From positions 446,501 to 510,500 of the forward strand of contig JAQGDQ010000008.1 in the NCBI GenBank assembly GCA_030141605.1: DNA of 64,000 bases, in the 5' to 3' direction. The first letter of the stretch is position 1; each line of letters begins with the position of its first letter. Below the pieces are notes generated by a model that saw nothing but the letters and a program-made list of their open reading frames with translations, had not been told where the DNA came from and did not search any database. Position numbers and translations under genes: made by a program. Shown piece after piece: positions 37,487 to 50,400 of this stretch. The DNA is from Tubiluchus corallicola. Its lineage: Eukaryota > Priapulida > Priapulimorpha > Priapulimorphida > Tubiluchidae.

Positions 37487-38289
37487 TGTGCACTGAATTT
37501 ATAAACCATTAGCCAAGGGTGATAACAAACTGCAAACAAAAATACAAAAACATTCACTCAAACAGTACACTAATTTTTATTAGTGTGTACAACACTAATG
37601 TATATACACTACTCAAGTAGATAAATAAAAACAATTAAGAAAAGAAAGTTAAGTGAATTCTATAGTTTTTAAAATCATTTGGGGTAAACAGCCAAATGTT
37701 CACGCCTAGTCATGCAATGCCATGACTCATCAGTGAACTGGTGACAACTGGGTTCAATATTTGCACTGGACAGTTTACTTCACCTTATTCACTTTGGCAC
37801 TCTAGCTGTGGAAAGAAGATATATTCAAATCTGATGCTCCTTTGCCAGTTCAGTGCTTCTTCTAAAAGGATTAACCTTTGTAATGAACTAAGTTTCAGTC
37901 CCAAGACAACAATCCACATTTAGAAGGCCCTGCTAGTACAAAGTGCTGCATTTTAGCTGAATTTCAAAACAGTGGGTGAATGTGAAAAATGAATCTAGTG
38001 CACTATGATTTTCATCATAGGTGGTGGAAATCGAATCTGAAAGCTAGAAAAGCAGGACATAGTAGTCTAACTTTAACCACAAATCCTATAAATTTATTGC
38101 ATAACAAAACGATTAGGTCATCATGGTTGAACAAAGATATAAAAATGCTCTTGACAGTATGGAAAAAAGATGTGAAAAACTAAGTGGTGATATAACATCA
38201 GGCTGGAACCATTGTCAACACAGAGAACTCGTGTAGATTTGAGAGAAACATTTAAAGTACATCGTGGTTACTAGAAGATCAACGGAGAA
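37487..38289. other. Upstream region of the CREC gene
   Basis: It contains the presumptive promoter of the minus-strand CREC gene just above 37486. No clear TATA or initiator was recognised. The remainder is AT-rich spacer; the small plus ORF at 37989 is unrecognised. Confidence 0.35.
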
Positions 38290-38514
38290 AATTTTTTAAC
38301 TTTAAACAATCGTGTTACTAGTGTAGAGGTCACCGGTTCTAGTTCTTCAAACCACGTGTTTGTTCATACATTAAAAACCAATTTTTTCACACATAGAGTG
38401 ATATCATCCAGGAACAACCGTAATGAAACTGTTGTTAGTGCTAACAAGGTAGATATTAAAAAAAAAACATTTAAAGTTGAGTCATCAATGAACAGCACAA
38501 ACACCATAAATTAA
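38290..38514 (+). mobile_element. LINE ORF2 C-terminal remnant
   Basis: An open plus frame ending in TAA near 38514 contains LKTNFFTHRVISS, then NETVVSANKVDIKKK. This resembles the FFTHRVIxxWNxLPxxVVxAxSVxxFK end of CR1/jockey-type ORF2. The central WNxLP is altered and no upstream RT domain is preserved. Confidence 0.4.
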
Positions 38515-38560
38515 TCTGCTAATGCTAACCTGAAGAAATTGGTCCGGTCTGTTTTCAAAA

Positions 38561-38590
38561 AACTCATATACTACGAATAGTATATGAGTT
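38561..38590. repeat. Perfect 12 bp inverted repeat with 6 nt loop
   Basis: AACTCATATACT at 38561-38572 is exactly inverted at 38579-38590 around ACGAAT. It could be a palindromic scar at the 3' end of the adjacent LINE remnant or a hairpin. No function is evident. Confidence 0.9.
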
Positions 38591-38688
38591 AAACAACCTG
38601 TTAAATAACAAACTTAACTCAAATTCACTGAACACTTGTAACAAAACGCACGCAAATAGCACAACCACAGGGAGAATAAAAACCCACG

Positions 38689-39220
38689 GTGTTGGGAGCA
38701 GAGTAGGATACCAGCCGAAGTAGGACAATTAGCGCACATGCGCTAGCCAAACTAGGAAGCGTCCATACATTAGCTAGACTAAGCAGGATGCGTCGCACAT
38801 GGGCTGCCCAAGTAGAACACTAGAAACAGGTCGCGAATTGAGTCGTTAGCAGTACTGGCGGCGTCTGTTGTCCTTTAATAATAATTTATTAATAATATTT
38901 AATGTTTATTTAATAATAATAATTGAAATATTCAATACACGTTGAATGATGATATTAATGAAGCTAATAATGATGATAATATTATTGTAAAAAATGCATT
39001 TTGTAAATTGTCAAGGACTAGCCATCATTATTATAAAGTTACTTTTTTTCTAAAACATAATTAGTTTGATGTTTTATTATGTCATAATAATCTATTCTCG
39101 ACAGAAATCGCCAATGGCCTACTTGGCTGCCCATGTACGCACTGCTTTTCCGCAAACTTAGCACATGCGATTTAGCGAAACTGTCTTACTTCGGTTAGTG
39201 GCGTACTTCGCGCCCGACAC
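38689..39220. mobile_element. Foldback-like TIR element, 532 bp, long imperfect TIRs
   Basis: The left arm from 38689 (GTGTTGGGAGCAGAGTAGGA) and the inverted right arm ending at 39220 (GTGTCGGGCGCGAAGTACGC) match through about 130-150 bp with many substitutions. Paired blocks include CCGAAGTAGGACA/CCGAAGTAAGACA, CACATGCGCTAG/GCATGTGCTAAG, and ACATGGGCTGCCCAAGTAG/ACATGGGCAGCCAAGTAG. Between the arms is about 250 bp of AT-rich sequence. No protein is encoded and no certain target duplication is visible. Confidence 0.65.
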
Positions 39221-39328
39221 ACAGTTCAACGTGACAAAACGAACTGTATTATAGGCTGACTGGCTGCTCTGTAACGACTTTAAAGTAAGTCTCCGGTCCA
39301 TCCTTTTTAAGCGTTATTATTCCTTAAA

Positions 39329-39338
39329 TCTCTCTCTC

Positions 39339-39378
<40 letters not shown>
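39329..39378. repeat. Compound palindromic microsatellite (TC)n(TA)n(GA)n
   Basis: A short TC run, about 10 TA repeats and about 10 GA repeats make a self-complementary tract. Confidence 0.97.
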
Positions 39379-39384
<6 letters not shown>

Positions 39385-41332
39385 ACACACACCTTACTTT
39401 GATATCTTTATACCGTCATACTGGCCCTATAGGTATCGGGGTAGGGGTGAGAAGTGAAGTGAAGTGACATTGTTCTCGTATAATAGTCTTATCCTACAAA
39501 GGTATTGTATACACGTGATAACGTATAAATTATATAATAATGTATATTATATATATTATAATTATGATGTTAGTGCACCTTATGAGTTTATTGAATATAG
39601 ACACCATTATATAATTATAGGAACAACACGCACGAGTAAGAATGCACAGTAAACATAGAGTATAATCTTCATGGCCGTGTATATAGTTAAGGTGTTTTTT
39701 ATTGTTGTTTAGGCGTGTAATTGGCACGTGAGAGGTACGAAAATGCAAATGTAAGTTGAAACCTGTATAGCAGTATACCTGTACTAAGTGTAGACGAACA
39801 TTAGTGGGATAAATATGAAAGAAGCTTATTGAAGGCGTATTGAAGTTTACATAACATCTCATATCATCAGTTCTTAAGTTCGACAGTAACAAAGCAAATG
39901 CGTAAGGGAGAAATAACCCTCTGCCATGCAAGTTTCTATCTCTTCAAGTTTAGTTCCTCTTTTTGCCAGCATAGTTATTTCACCTTAAACTCCAGCTTTG
40001 TGTAGTGAGCGTCAGCACACAAGCGTCTTACATCGTTTACAATAATTCTTTCTCTTTCTTCCTGTTTCTGGAGCATCGTTCGCTTGTCAAGTAGTTAAAG
40101 GCTCACTGACACACTTAGGACGTCTTTTGAGAATCAGTAGCCAGTATGGCTGTGTTTAAGAAACCATCATTAAAACATTTTATTTACCTCAGAAATGCAT
40201 ATTAACAGAGTAATTAGCCTTCAAAATAGGTATCTCGGAATGCCTCTAGGCATGCTTGTATCACCACAAGCATAAGCCAATACTTGTTATAAAGTCTTAA
40301 CCCCAATGTTATATTTCGTCATTTTTTATTCAGGAATAATTCGTTGAACCCTGTTACATAAATGCACACTGAGCAAACAATTTGTGGTACAATTGTTTTA
40401 ATTTACGATTGCTTTAATTTAGAACTTTTTTAAAGATATGTGAAATTGGCAAAAATAATTGCGCTTTCAAACTCATCATGTCACTATAATGTAATTCACG
40501 TCCTAAATTTAAGACATCATGAATCTTTATATAATGACGCAACTACTTTTAACTTTTTGACTTGTAGTAGATACAGCTTCTACACCCTACTAGATAAACA
40601 ATTTTGTGACTTGTCTTGAATTATAAAAAACAGGAAACTTAATTTGAACTGTATTGAAAAATGTTGTCAATAAGCTTTTCTCTAAATACTTCACTTGCTA
40701 TACGTATTTGTCTGCAAATATTACTAATGTTATTGCTTGAACTACAGAATTAGGTTGCGCAGGAAGTGTTGCATAGTGGCTTTTATTTTGAACTACTGTG
40801 AGCCAACATTCTCAAAATACATAAATGTCACATCGATGATTTTACATGTACCTGTTTTTGTTTTTGAAATTTAAACCAAAATAAGTTAAATTGCAAATGA
40901 TAGAGGTTTGAAGAACTTAACTTACTTGTTAACGATGCATATCAAGTTAGAACATCCGCTATTTTTTATTCTTTCCTCTAGGTTTGATTGAGATGCTTGC
41001 TGACCCAACGAAATTTTCTCAAGTTGTCACTATATTCTTCTGAGACACTGTCTAACTAATGTGGTCTTTGTCTAGTTACCACAAATTTTAGTGTAATTTT
41101 TTGAGTAGGCTTAATGGAAATAATGGCTAAGCACATAGTCTTGCAAGCTAAAATGTAACTTGATTCCTTAATTTTGTTAATTATTTTATTTATGTTATAA
41201 AATTAAACACATGATTTTGGAAACTGATTGTGAAGCTTGGCTGTCGGTCTATGTTAACAGTTTTATTCCTGGATTATAACTAGACTCGTTTAAAACTACT
41301 CAATTGTAGATCTGAAAATCGTCCTTGCATTT

Positions 41333-41337
41333 ATATT

Positions 41338-41371
<34 letters not shown>
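41333..41371. repeat. (TA)n(GA)n microsatellite
   Basis: About 11 TA/AT repeats are followed by about 9 GA repeats, the same arrangement as at 39339-39378 without the TC arm. Confidence 0.95.
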
Positions 41372-41901
41372 TAAAGCCATAGTAAATAAAGCACAAAATG
41401 TTTTAGCATGATTGTTGCGAATTTAATTAGTGCATTTAAGTAAATAATTCTTCTTCTCCCAGACATGACACAAAAATTTAGTTTTTGTTTTGTTATTTCC
41501 TGATAAATGCCTAAGTATTTACTTATTTTAAATAAAAAACATTGATTGAATTTATGGCACGTAATGCATCATGCTTATTATTAATGCAGCCTAATACAGT
41601 AGAATATGAAACAGTTAATGAAATGTTATAGTCATTCAAATTAATGACATGCCAGCAATGAAACACTGTATATTCGCGATTTTTCTAAACTTTGACCAAA
41701 CAGCCTGCAGAAAAAACGTTCTAGCGGCGCCTGGTGGGGCTCTCGGAAGAAGATATATGGCTCTTTAGAAAGAGGAAGAACAAACGATGATGTGGGCTAT
41801 ATGTTAGGACACCTCCACCAAAAGGAGTACCGACGAGTTAATTAGATGTTCTATTTTCGGCAATTTTCGCTTGGAAAACTGCTGACGCAAAGCCATTGCT
41901 C

Positions 41902-41909
41902 TGACGTCA
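41902..41909. promoter_or_regulatory. CRE-like palindrome TGACGTCA
   Basis: A perfect cAMP-response-element octamer in a relatively CpG-containing segment 2.5 kb upstream of UBA2. With no mapped transcript start it is only a candidate site. The same octamer occurs at 56079-56086 inside a transposon, so chance occurrence is real. Confidence 0.2.
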
Positions 41910-43929
41910 TCCATTATATTCTGTTTATAACCTTATAACTTTAATTCAGTAAAAGCTGCTGCTGCTGACTTTGCGTTAGGTAAGTAAACGAACACTATGT
42001 AGGATGTTCGCGTATTTTTGATTATACGTGTATTTATACGCAATTTTTTTTGCGGGGCCTTTGCTAGTAACATTATTAATAGCAAACTAAATGAATGAGC
42101 TTACAGTCAGCAGGCCAAGAGAATCCTGCCTCCAGGTTTTGTTTAACTAGCCTAGTTTGTAGTTGGGAAGTGAATCATTTTACTTGACAAAGAAGAGGAT
42201 AAATGATTTGATTAATTTCACCACTTTGCAATATTTATGACTTTTGAAAACCATTAACTGAAAAATGAAACCAACAGTCTTATTCTTTATAATTGCGTAA
42301 AATTTAATATGATTTACGCAACTAGTACGTCTAGCAGCCAATCCTCGTAGTTGATGGTTCTGCCGGCAAACTAAGCAGAATAGCGTCAAAAAAGGAATAT
42401 TTTTCTCTTATCATTGTTTAGTGTTGAATTTTTGTTCACGCACATGAAACCGACACGAAAGTACTACGAAAAACATTTTGTCCGAAAGATTAGTAGCAAT
42501 TAACAAAGTTTAAAAACCAAATTAAGGAAAACAGTAGAAAATAAAAAAAATAACTACAGGAGTAATAGATCAACGGGTACAGTAGTTCAACGCGGTACGG
42601 TAAATAAGTATACTGTACTGTACAGCACTACTGTACACACGCGGCATTTAAATAGCTGTGAGGTTAGGCGTTTTTTTTCACATTGCCACACTAATATACT
42701 ATGTTGTCGTATTAGCACACGGAAATTGTCGATTTTTTTGTAACGAGCTGCACAGATTCAAATGTTTAGAAATCGAAAATAAAGAAAATAATTTTAATAA
42801 AACCATCAAGATTCAAGACAAATCAAGTATTTTTTTAAAAATTATAGGGTCCTTCACTACATAAATGCGTAAAAGCCTGCAAAACTTTATCGACCTGTAA
42901 GTTAGCCTTTAATGTTACCTGATGCTACTATTGATTAATGTAGCCTTTGAACAATAATTCATCATAACAGAGTGACACGTCAGTATTTTTATCTCTCCTC
43001 AACCGAAATCTGACTCTACAAATTTGTTCATTCACATCACCAGGTGGCTCTAACATAGTCTTGCATGCGTGATCTCCTGCTTAAGAAAATCAAGTGACTT
43101 TAATTTCGCAAGCTTTGGGACAACCATTTTCTTGCAACTTCAACCCAAACTCTAATTCAAAATAATAAGCTTTTTGTCCGAAGTTTTCTACATAAATTAC
43201 TATACATTAACTCTACTATATTTCTTAACACGCGTCTCGATGTAGTATCGTTACAATGTGAAATTGAGTCACTTTACTTGACCTAGTTTCTACAACATTT
43301 TGTCAATATATTTATCGTCATTTGCTTAATTGCAGAAGCCCGTCTCAGTCTTAAAGCCAACTCTTCGATTTTGTATTCTGCCAGCATTTTATCTATGTGA
43401 TGTCACCAGCTCCCACACAGTCTCCTGGTCTGATATATTTTCCATGACATCAATCGCCCCTTTTCCATGGTCTGAGCGGCCATCTTACATTACATCTAAG
43501 GGAAGCCTAATCACAGGATTATAAATTCTAACATTAAATAAACTTAATTCACAACAAATCCACATCAAATATCCAACTCTGTGTTGACTAGAGCTAGTGA
43601 TCGAGTTCACTCATTGAAGAATATATTTTTGCACAAAGTAACTGAGGATCGATTTGAACTTTACTAGAGTTATAGAAATGGTAGTGATTTTACCATCGTC
43701 TTTTATACAAAATCCTCAATAATACTGCATCTACAAAAAGATTATTATAAAACGATGACATGGTACAGGCAAACTAGGTGTGCATTATTTTTGGTCTTTT
43801 ACCATCTCGTCCTCCTTAAATTTTGTAGTTTATGTATTATCAATGATTATTTGAAGGCAAGTAAATTAATTATTTAAATTTTATTTATTAGGGTTGGTGT
43901 AGGAATAACTTACGGTAGGTGTGTTGTTG

Positions 43930-44040
43930 CAGTTGGTGTTAATGTTGTTAATATCGTTATTATTATTATTATTATTATTATTGTTGTTGCTGCTATTGTT
44001 ACTGTTACCATTGACATTGGAGTTGCCACTGCCAATGTTA
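43930..44040. repeat. Low-complexity GTT/ATT triplet tract
   Basis: A run of ATT triplets at about 43956-43981 is embedded in degenerate GTT/GTTGCT triplets. It is a simple-sequence region 400-500 bp upstream of the UBA2 start. Confidence 0.85.
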
Positions 44041-44454
44041 GACAGATTTATAATTCACTTAGTTATGTATTTTGCTATTTTAAAAATTGTGATAAACTAA
44101 TAAACTTACTTGGTGCTATCACAGCTTCTATTATTCCGGCTCACAGCCTTTGTTTCACTATAGTTGTTATCGATAAAATTAATGACAACAATGTAGGTGA
44201 TTTCAGATTTTGCGTTATAGTCATCATATTCAACACCGTAAGTCCGTTATGTCTGTTGGAGGCAGCCAGAGGGGCGGCCCTTCTGGCCAATTTAGTGCTA
44301 GTACTAATGTAACCTACAAATTATACGTAATTTTGATTGAGACAACAGGTATTAGCTAGGTAGAGACTTGGTCGTTACAAAAAGCCGAAATGCCCCCGAA
44401 TACTGCATGCAAGAGAAAGCTCGCTGTGCTCTAATTTAGTCATTCGGCAAAGAG

Positions 44455-47400
44455 ATGGCGATCGCCACAACTTTAGAGCAGTCTTTAAAAGAAGAAATTT
44501 CAGAAGCTAAATTGCTAGTTGTCGGCGCGGGTGGCATTGGATGTGAACTATTAAAAAACTTAGTCTTAACAGGATTTACAGATATAGATGTGGTAATTTT
44601 TAACTAAATTTTACTTAAACACAGTGTAAATGAGCATTAATTGTAATTTTGTAAGTTGTCATGTCATGATGTTATCTTATTAACTGGCATTATTGTCATC
44701 CGAAATTTATGTTGATACTAGTTTTTACATCGTAGTATAAACTTATGTAAATATTGTGTCATCCTACTAGAATATTTTTGTTGTACTTTGTGGAGTTTAT
44801 ATTTTTGTACAATTATAAATATTCTATTTCCTTTGTGTATTGTCAATGTACTAGAAGGATATTTGTGGAAAATAAACTGAATTGAAGTCGCTTCAAATAT
44901 GTAGTAATAATTACAAGCTTACAGTACAAGTTTGCTGACAATATCTCTACCTCGTATTGTTTTAACTGAGTAAGTTTGACTGCTGTAGTGTCTTCTGCAC
45001 GTTGTGATATTGGTCATCGTATAACAAAATATTTATAAATATAAATAGTAAAGTATTCATTGTGCCCTTCACAATTAGATATTTACAGATATTTGTAAAA
45101 ACGTGTTCCAACTCCAATTAGAGGAAACCCCTAGTGCATAAATATTTGTCTCGGGCATTTCTGAGATCGTTGATCATTCATAGTCATAACTTCTTGTGGT
45201 AGGGAATTTCATCGGTCTATTTCTCCGTTTGAAAAGCTGTGCTCGTATCGTATTGTGTTAGCTTTGTGCTTGCTAAGTTTGAGTGACTGACATCTGGTAC
45301 TGTTACCAATATCGTAGATCGACTTGGGGAAGCCTGTATGTAGGATTTTTTCCCCTTATTTTCTCTCTTGTTATGTCTTTGTTTGTCGTTTTCTTTCCAG
45401 TTTTGTCTCTTGCATTTATTGTTGTTGTTTTCTCTCTAAAGTTCTCTCTGGTGGAAGTGCCGCCATGTGGCAGTTGTTATTGTATGGTGAGGAAGATCTG
45501 TTACTAATGTAGTTAATAAGTGGAAAATCAGGTTTAAAGCACAAGAAAAACGTCTACTTACATAAATCTTAAAAAATTTGTCTTGAAATTTTATACCACT
45601 TAATACTGTCTTGTTGCATATTAGATTTGTGTTGGCAATAGCGATGTATGAATCATGTAAATTTAATGTAACGTGATGACCGTGGGATTAAACTGATGTC
45701 CCACACCCTGAAACTGGATAATAGATTGAGACAGGTGGTACACATAGGACGGCAACAGTTGGGATTTATGAAGGGACTTGGAACGGTTGACGGTATATTC
45801 GCACTTCGACAGAATATAGAGAAACACCAGGAAAAGCAAAGGGCACTACATATAGCTTTCATAGACCTAGAGAAAGCATATGATAGGGTACCACGGCAAG
45901 AAGTGTGGAGAGGTCTGAGGGAGAGAGGAGTGCCAGAAAAATATGTAAGAATAGTCCAAGAATGCTACAAGAACCTGACAACTAAAGCCCGGAGTACAGT
46001 TGGTATAACAGACAGTTTCCAAGTAAAAGTCGGCTTACATCAAGGATCGGCACTAAGCCCCCTACTGTTCAACATAGTGTTTGATGTCATCACAGAGAGT
46101 GTAAGGGGAAATCCACCATGGTGTGTGCTGTATGCGGATGACATCGCTATAGTGGCTGAGAGTAGAGAAATAATGGAAGGAAAATTAGAAGCATGGAGAG
46201 CCGCTTTGGAGAGCAGAGGAATGAGGATAAGTAGATCCAAAACGGAGTACCTTACGACAGACATGAATGGGGACCAACGAGAAACAATAAGACTGAATGG
46301 GGCAGAGTTGAAAAGAGTAAAGACCTTTAAGTATCTGGGTTCAATGATAGACGAGACTGCAGGAATGGAAAAGGAGATGAATTTCAGGATTCAGTGTGGT
46401 TGGAATAACTGGCGAAAAGTTTCAGGGGTGATATGCGATAAGAGGATTCCAGCGAGACTTAAGGGTAAAGTTCACAAAGCAGTGGTCAGACCCGCCCTAA
46501 TATATGGGCTGGAAGCAGCACCTCTAAAGAAGACCGAGGAGAAGAAAATGGATGTGGCGGAGATGAGGATGTTGAGATGGATGGTGGGAGTAACAAGAAG
46601 GGACAAAATCAGGAATAGTAATATTAGAGGAACAGTGAAAGTAGTGGAAGCCTCGAAAAAGATACAAGAGGCAAGATTGCGATGGTATGGGCACCTGAGA
46701 AGAAGAGTCGGGGAAGATCACGTGGGAAGGGAGGTCATGGAAATGGAAGTGCTGGGAAATAGAAGAAGAGGACGACCCAAGCTGAGATGGTTCGAATGTA
46801 TTAATGGAGACCTTAGAGAGAAGAACATAAATGTAGAGATGGTTAACAACAGGAATGCATGGAGACGACTTATTCACAACGGCGACCCCGCATAGGGAAA
46901 AGCTGAGAAGAAGAAAGATGACCGTTGGAAGCAGCCATTTTGACTATAAATCATTTGAAACAAGTTTACATAACATTCTGTAGAGTTTAAAAGAATAATC
47001 AGGGCATTTATAGCGCACGCATCACTAATTAAGTAAAATTTAAAATTACTGTATCTTGCCAATAAGATTAAAAATGCGTTTTTGGTTTGTGAGTGGTGCA
47101 CCCTGGAGAGGTGAGTCGGCAACATTTTACCAGTTGGTGAAAGCATTTTAAATAATTAATAATTTTCTTTTTTAGTTACATGAGTCTTTCAAGCAAAATG
47201 CTAAGTAATATAATTTTGCATGGAAAGTTTTTTTGGACATAGTTTAACATGTACGTCTCTGATTTATGTTTGCGTAAGTGATATCATGTAATGGCACCGT
47301 TGGAACAGTGTTGCAGGAAGTTTAAAATGAAAACAAACAAAAAATCTTTCCAACGCGAGTATGATTATGCATAAAATTGGTATAAAGTAATGTAATTTTT

Positions 47401-50400
47401 TAAGGCGATTTTTCTGAAACCTACTTTAGGTACCCCTTTTCTTGTTCTTCAAGGTGAAAGGTGTGGATAGATTGAATTTACTCAAAGACATTCAGTATCC
47501 ACTCGAGCTGGAATGGATCGTGGAACTTCACTGAATGATCTTCCCAGCCACATGTCCAATTTTTTCTTAAATTGATCTGGCGATGTGATACTTCATTATA
47601 TAGAGAGGGATTTCCAGTCATTTATCATTCTGAAAATGAATCTGTTCTTGTTTTACATCTAGGTTTAGTGATCTTATATCCCGCTCCACATAGATCTGAT
47701 GAGAAATATTTTCTGCTGTCAATCATCCTATGGTTGTTATAGATGTAATGCAGCATGATTTGATTTCCTCCTCTTCTGGTGCATAGGGATTGTAACTTCA
47801 GTTTTGCATTATCTCTGCATATGATAGGTTTCTAGTTTATGGTACAAAGGTGGTGACTTTCCACTGTACAGATTCAGCCTTATGTTTTTCTTGAAGTTTG
47901 GATACATACCAAATTGCACCAGCTTAGTAAAGACACTCCTTCACCATCCAGAATTGGCCTGTAGAATGTTTTGTATAGAATAGCCATCATATCAATGTCA
48001 GTATAGGTGAAAGTATATATTATCCATAGCCGTTTCCTAGCTCGTTTGGATATTTCATTGTGTTTATGAAATGTGAGGAACTGGTTGATTACAATTGCCA
48101 AGCCTTTGTGTGTTATTACAGCTGTTATTGGAGCTGACTGATTCATGTTGTTGCACATGTAGTAATAGTGACTTGCGTTGTCTTTCCATAAATGTAGCGC
48201 CTTGAACTTTTCCACGTTAAACAGCTTTTGCCAAGTATCTTACCATGTATCTAATAAGCGACATTTAAAGAGGTAGGCTGACATAAGATGGTCTTGAGGT
48301 GAGTGTTTTTGATAGTCCAGGAGATTGCTTTGCTAACAGTATGGTTGCGGAAACTAAGGCAGCGTCAGATGAGAGTTGTAAGTCTACTTCTTGGTTGGCT
48401 GCTGGTAAAATACTGATGATTGCTGTTGTTATGCCCTACCTTAATGACTTTACATTTGGAGGCGAAGGTGTTTAATTCTATTGGCCAGTGTATCTCACAC
48501 TTTGACAGTTTTTACAAGTTCAGTTTAAATTCTGCTGTTCAAATTATTATAGATTTTAAATACTATGCATTAAATTCAGATTTATTATTGGCTATTATTT
48601 TAAATGTCATTGTTGTTATTTTGTTTTATATCTAAAAAACTGTTATGCTAGGAAATTTCCTAACAAAAAATTCCTTGCAATTTTCAAGAAATTTTTCTAG
48701 CAAGTGACTAATTATTTGAAAAAAGGAAATTTCCTGCACTAGTTGTAGTTTTACAGTATTTAAGATATAAGCATTTCTTACTCATAATTCTGTATGAAAA
48801 TGCATAATATAATGTAATTAGAATCTCAAGTAAGTTGAAATAAACTAAATTTTTTTATTTCCAAAAAAATAAAATGCTCAGTTTTCATAGAGGCTAATTA
48901 GTTGTGCACTAATAACAATTAAAATAATGATTACATTGCTTTGATGAACAATGACATAATTTTTAAAATATAGAGTATGGGCTTGTAATTTGTTAGAATG
49001 CTATTAAACTAATCTATTGGTTGGGAGTCCAACTGATTGTTCTATTTCTGACTGAATTATTTTATCTTCATAAAATTTGTAATTAAGAATTGTTTAAATT
49101 TCAACAGATTGACCTGGACACTATTGATGTCAGCAACTTAAACAGACAATTCCTTTTCCAAAAGCGCCATGTTGGGAAGAGTAAAGCTGTGGTATGTGTA
49201 AATAAAGGTTTTCTTGTTTACAGTTGTTTTCATGACTTAACAAATGCACTTGGTATACACAGAACCCAAAGTACTCTGATTATTATTTTTGGACGGCTTT
49301 AATTTCATGCATGCTCACTAGAGGTCGAGTGAAGCAACTCTGATTGGGTGTGAGCATACTCTCTGTTACACATTTTTACAGACTGTTGCATATTTTAAAA
49401 AATGGTTAGCTTTGGGTGAAATACGTAGTTCTCTGTCTTGCATAGTGTTAAGTGAGAGCTTTAACGCTCTAATATAAAACTCCTCAAGAATGGTGAATCA
49501 TAAGCATGAATTCCTGCCTATGTCCATTACTAAGAACGTAGAAAAAATGAATATACAGCACCATCGCATATACTGTAAATGGTACTGAAGGAAACCTGAT
49601 GATTATCTGTATTCGTCGCATGTCATGTTTGTGCAGGAACATTCTCTTACGAAGCAGAGATCCATTAGCAAAGTTCTCCTTCACGTTTTTTTTTGATAAA
49701 ATTGCTTGTAAGTATACGGATCAATGTTGTTCACAGCAACACCTATTTATTCAGTACAGTAATAATAATATTTCTCAAGTTGATGACTATATCTTGTTCA
49801 AATTACGAGGCACTGTGTGCACTTAAAGAATTTGGCTAGGAAATTGCATTCTGTAATACAGTAATTCATAACGTGATTGTTACCAGCACGGCAAAATTGA
49901 GACCTTGTATTTCGGGATGTGTGTGGGATGATATTCTTGTCCAAGCTGTGAAGTTCGTAACATTTTTCAGACAAGAAGATATTCGCATGAGTGTAAATAT
50001 GAATTCATCAGGTCTCCTTCAACACCATTTGCATTGCATTGGTGATGCAGATACATTTTTTCTGTTGCTTAACGGTAATGGATAAAGTGAGGAATGCTTT
50101 TGATACTGGGAGCCTTGAAGAGTTTTATATTAGATCGTTAAAGTTCTCTCTTAGCGCTATGCTTATGAAAAAGGACTACAGATATCAACCAAAGCCTGCC
50201 ATTTTTTAAGTTATGCAATAGTCTGTAAACATGAGTAACACTGAATTGAACGCTACCTCAACTCATTATTTTGTTAACATGGATTTACTTCCAGAAAGCA
50301 TTCAAATTTTAATATAATTTAATTAATTGTCAATTTAAGTTGGTGGTGTACTTGTTTTGCCTTTTCCGTTATGACATAGTGCTCAGAGGTTGCAGGATTA

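Larger units (their letters stand above)
39379..43900. other. Long intergenic stretch upstream of UBA2
   Basis: No supported gene. The longest frame (39931-39530, minus, 133 codons) starts MHGRGLFLPYAFALL and ends in an Ile-rich run from AT-rich repeats, with no family likeness. A second TA/GA microsatellite lies at 41333-41371. Around 41700-41985 composition is more even, with a CRE-like palindrome and a TTAG|GTAAGT donor-like site near 41979. This could be a promoter plus non-coding first exon, but nothing downstream confirms it. Confidence 0.35.

Noticed and set aside
39530-39931. 133-codon minus-strand ORF upstream of UBA2
   Set aside because: No domain or family likeness, an Ile-rich end made by AT repeats, no splice or promoter context.
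46524-46877. 117-codon minus-strand ORF
   Set aside because: Antisense shadow of the LINE reverse transcriptase at 45696-46895.
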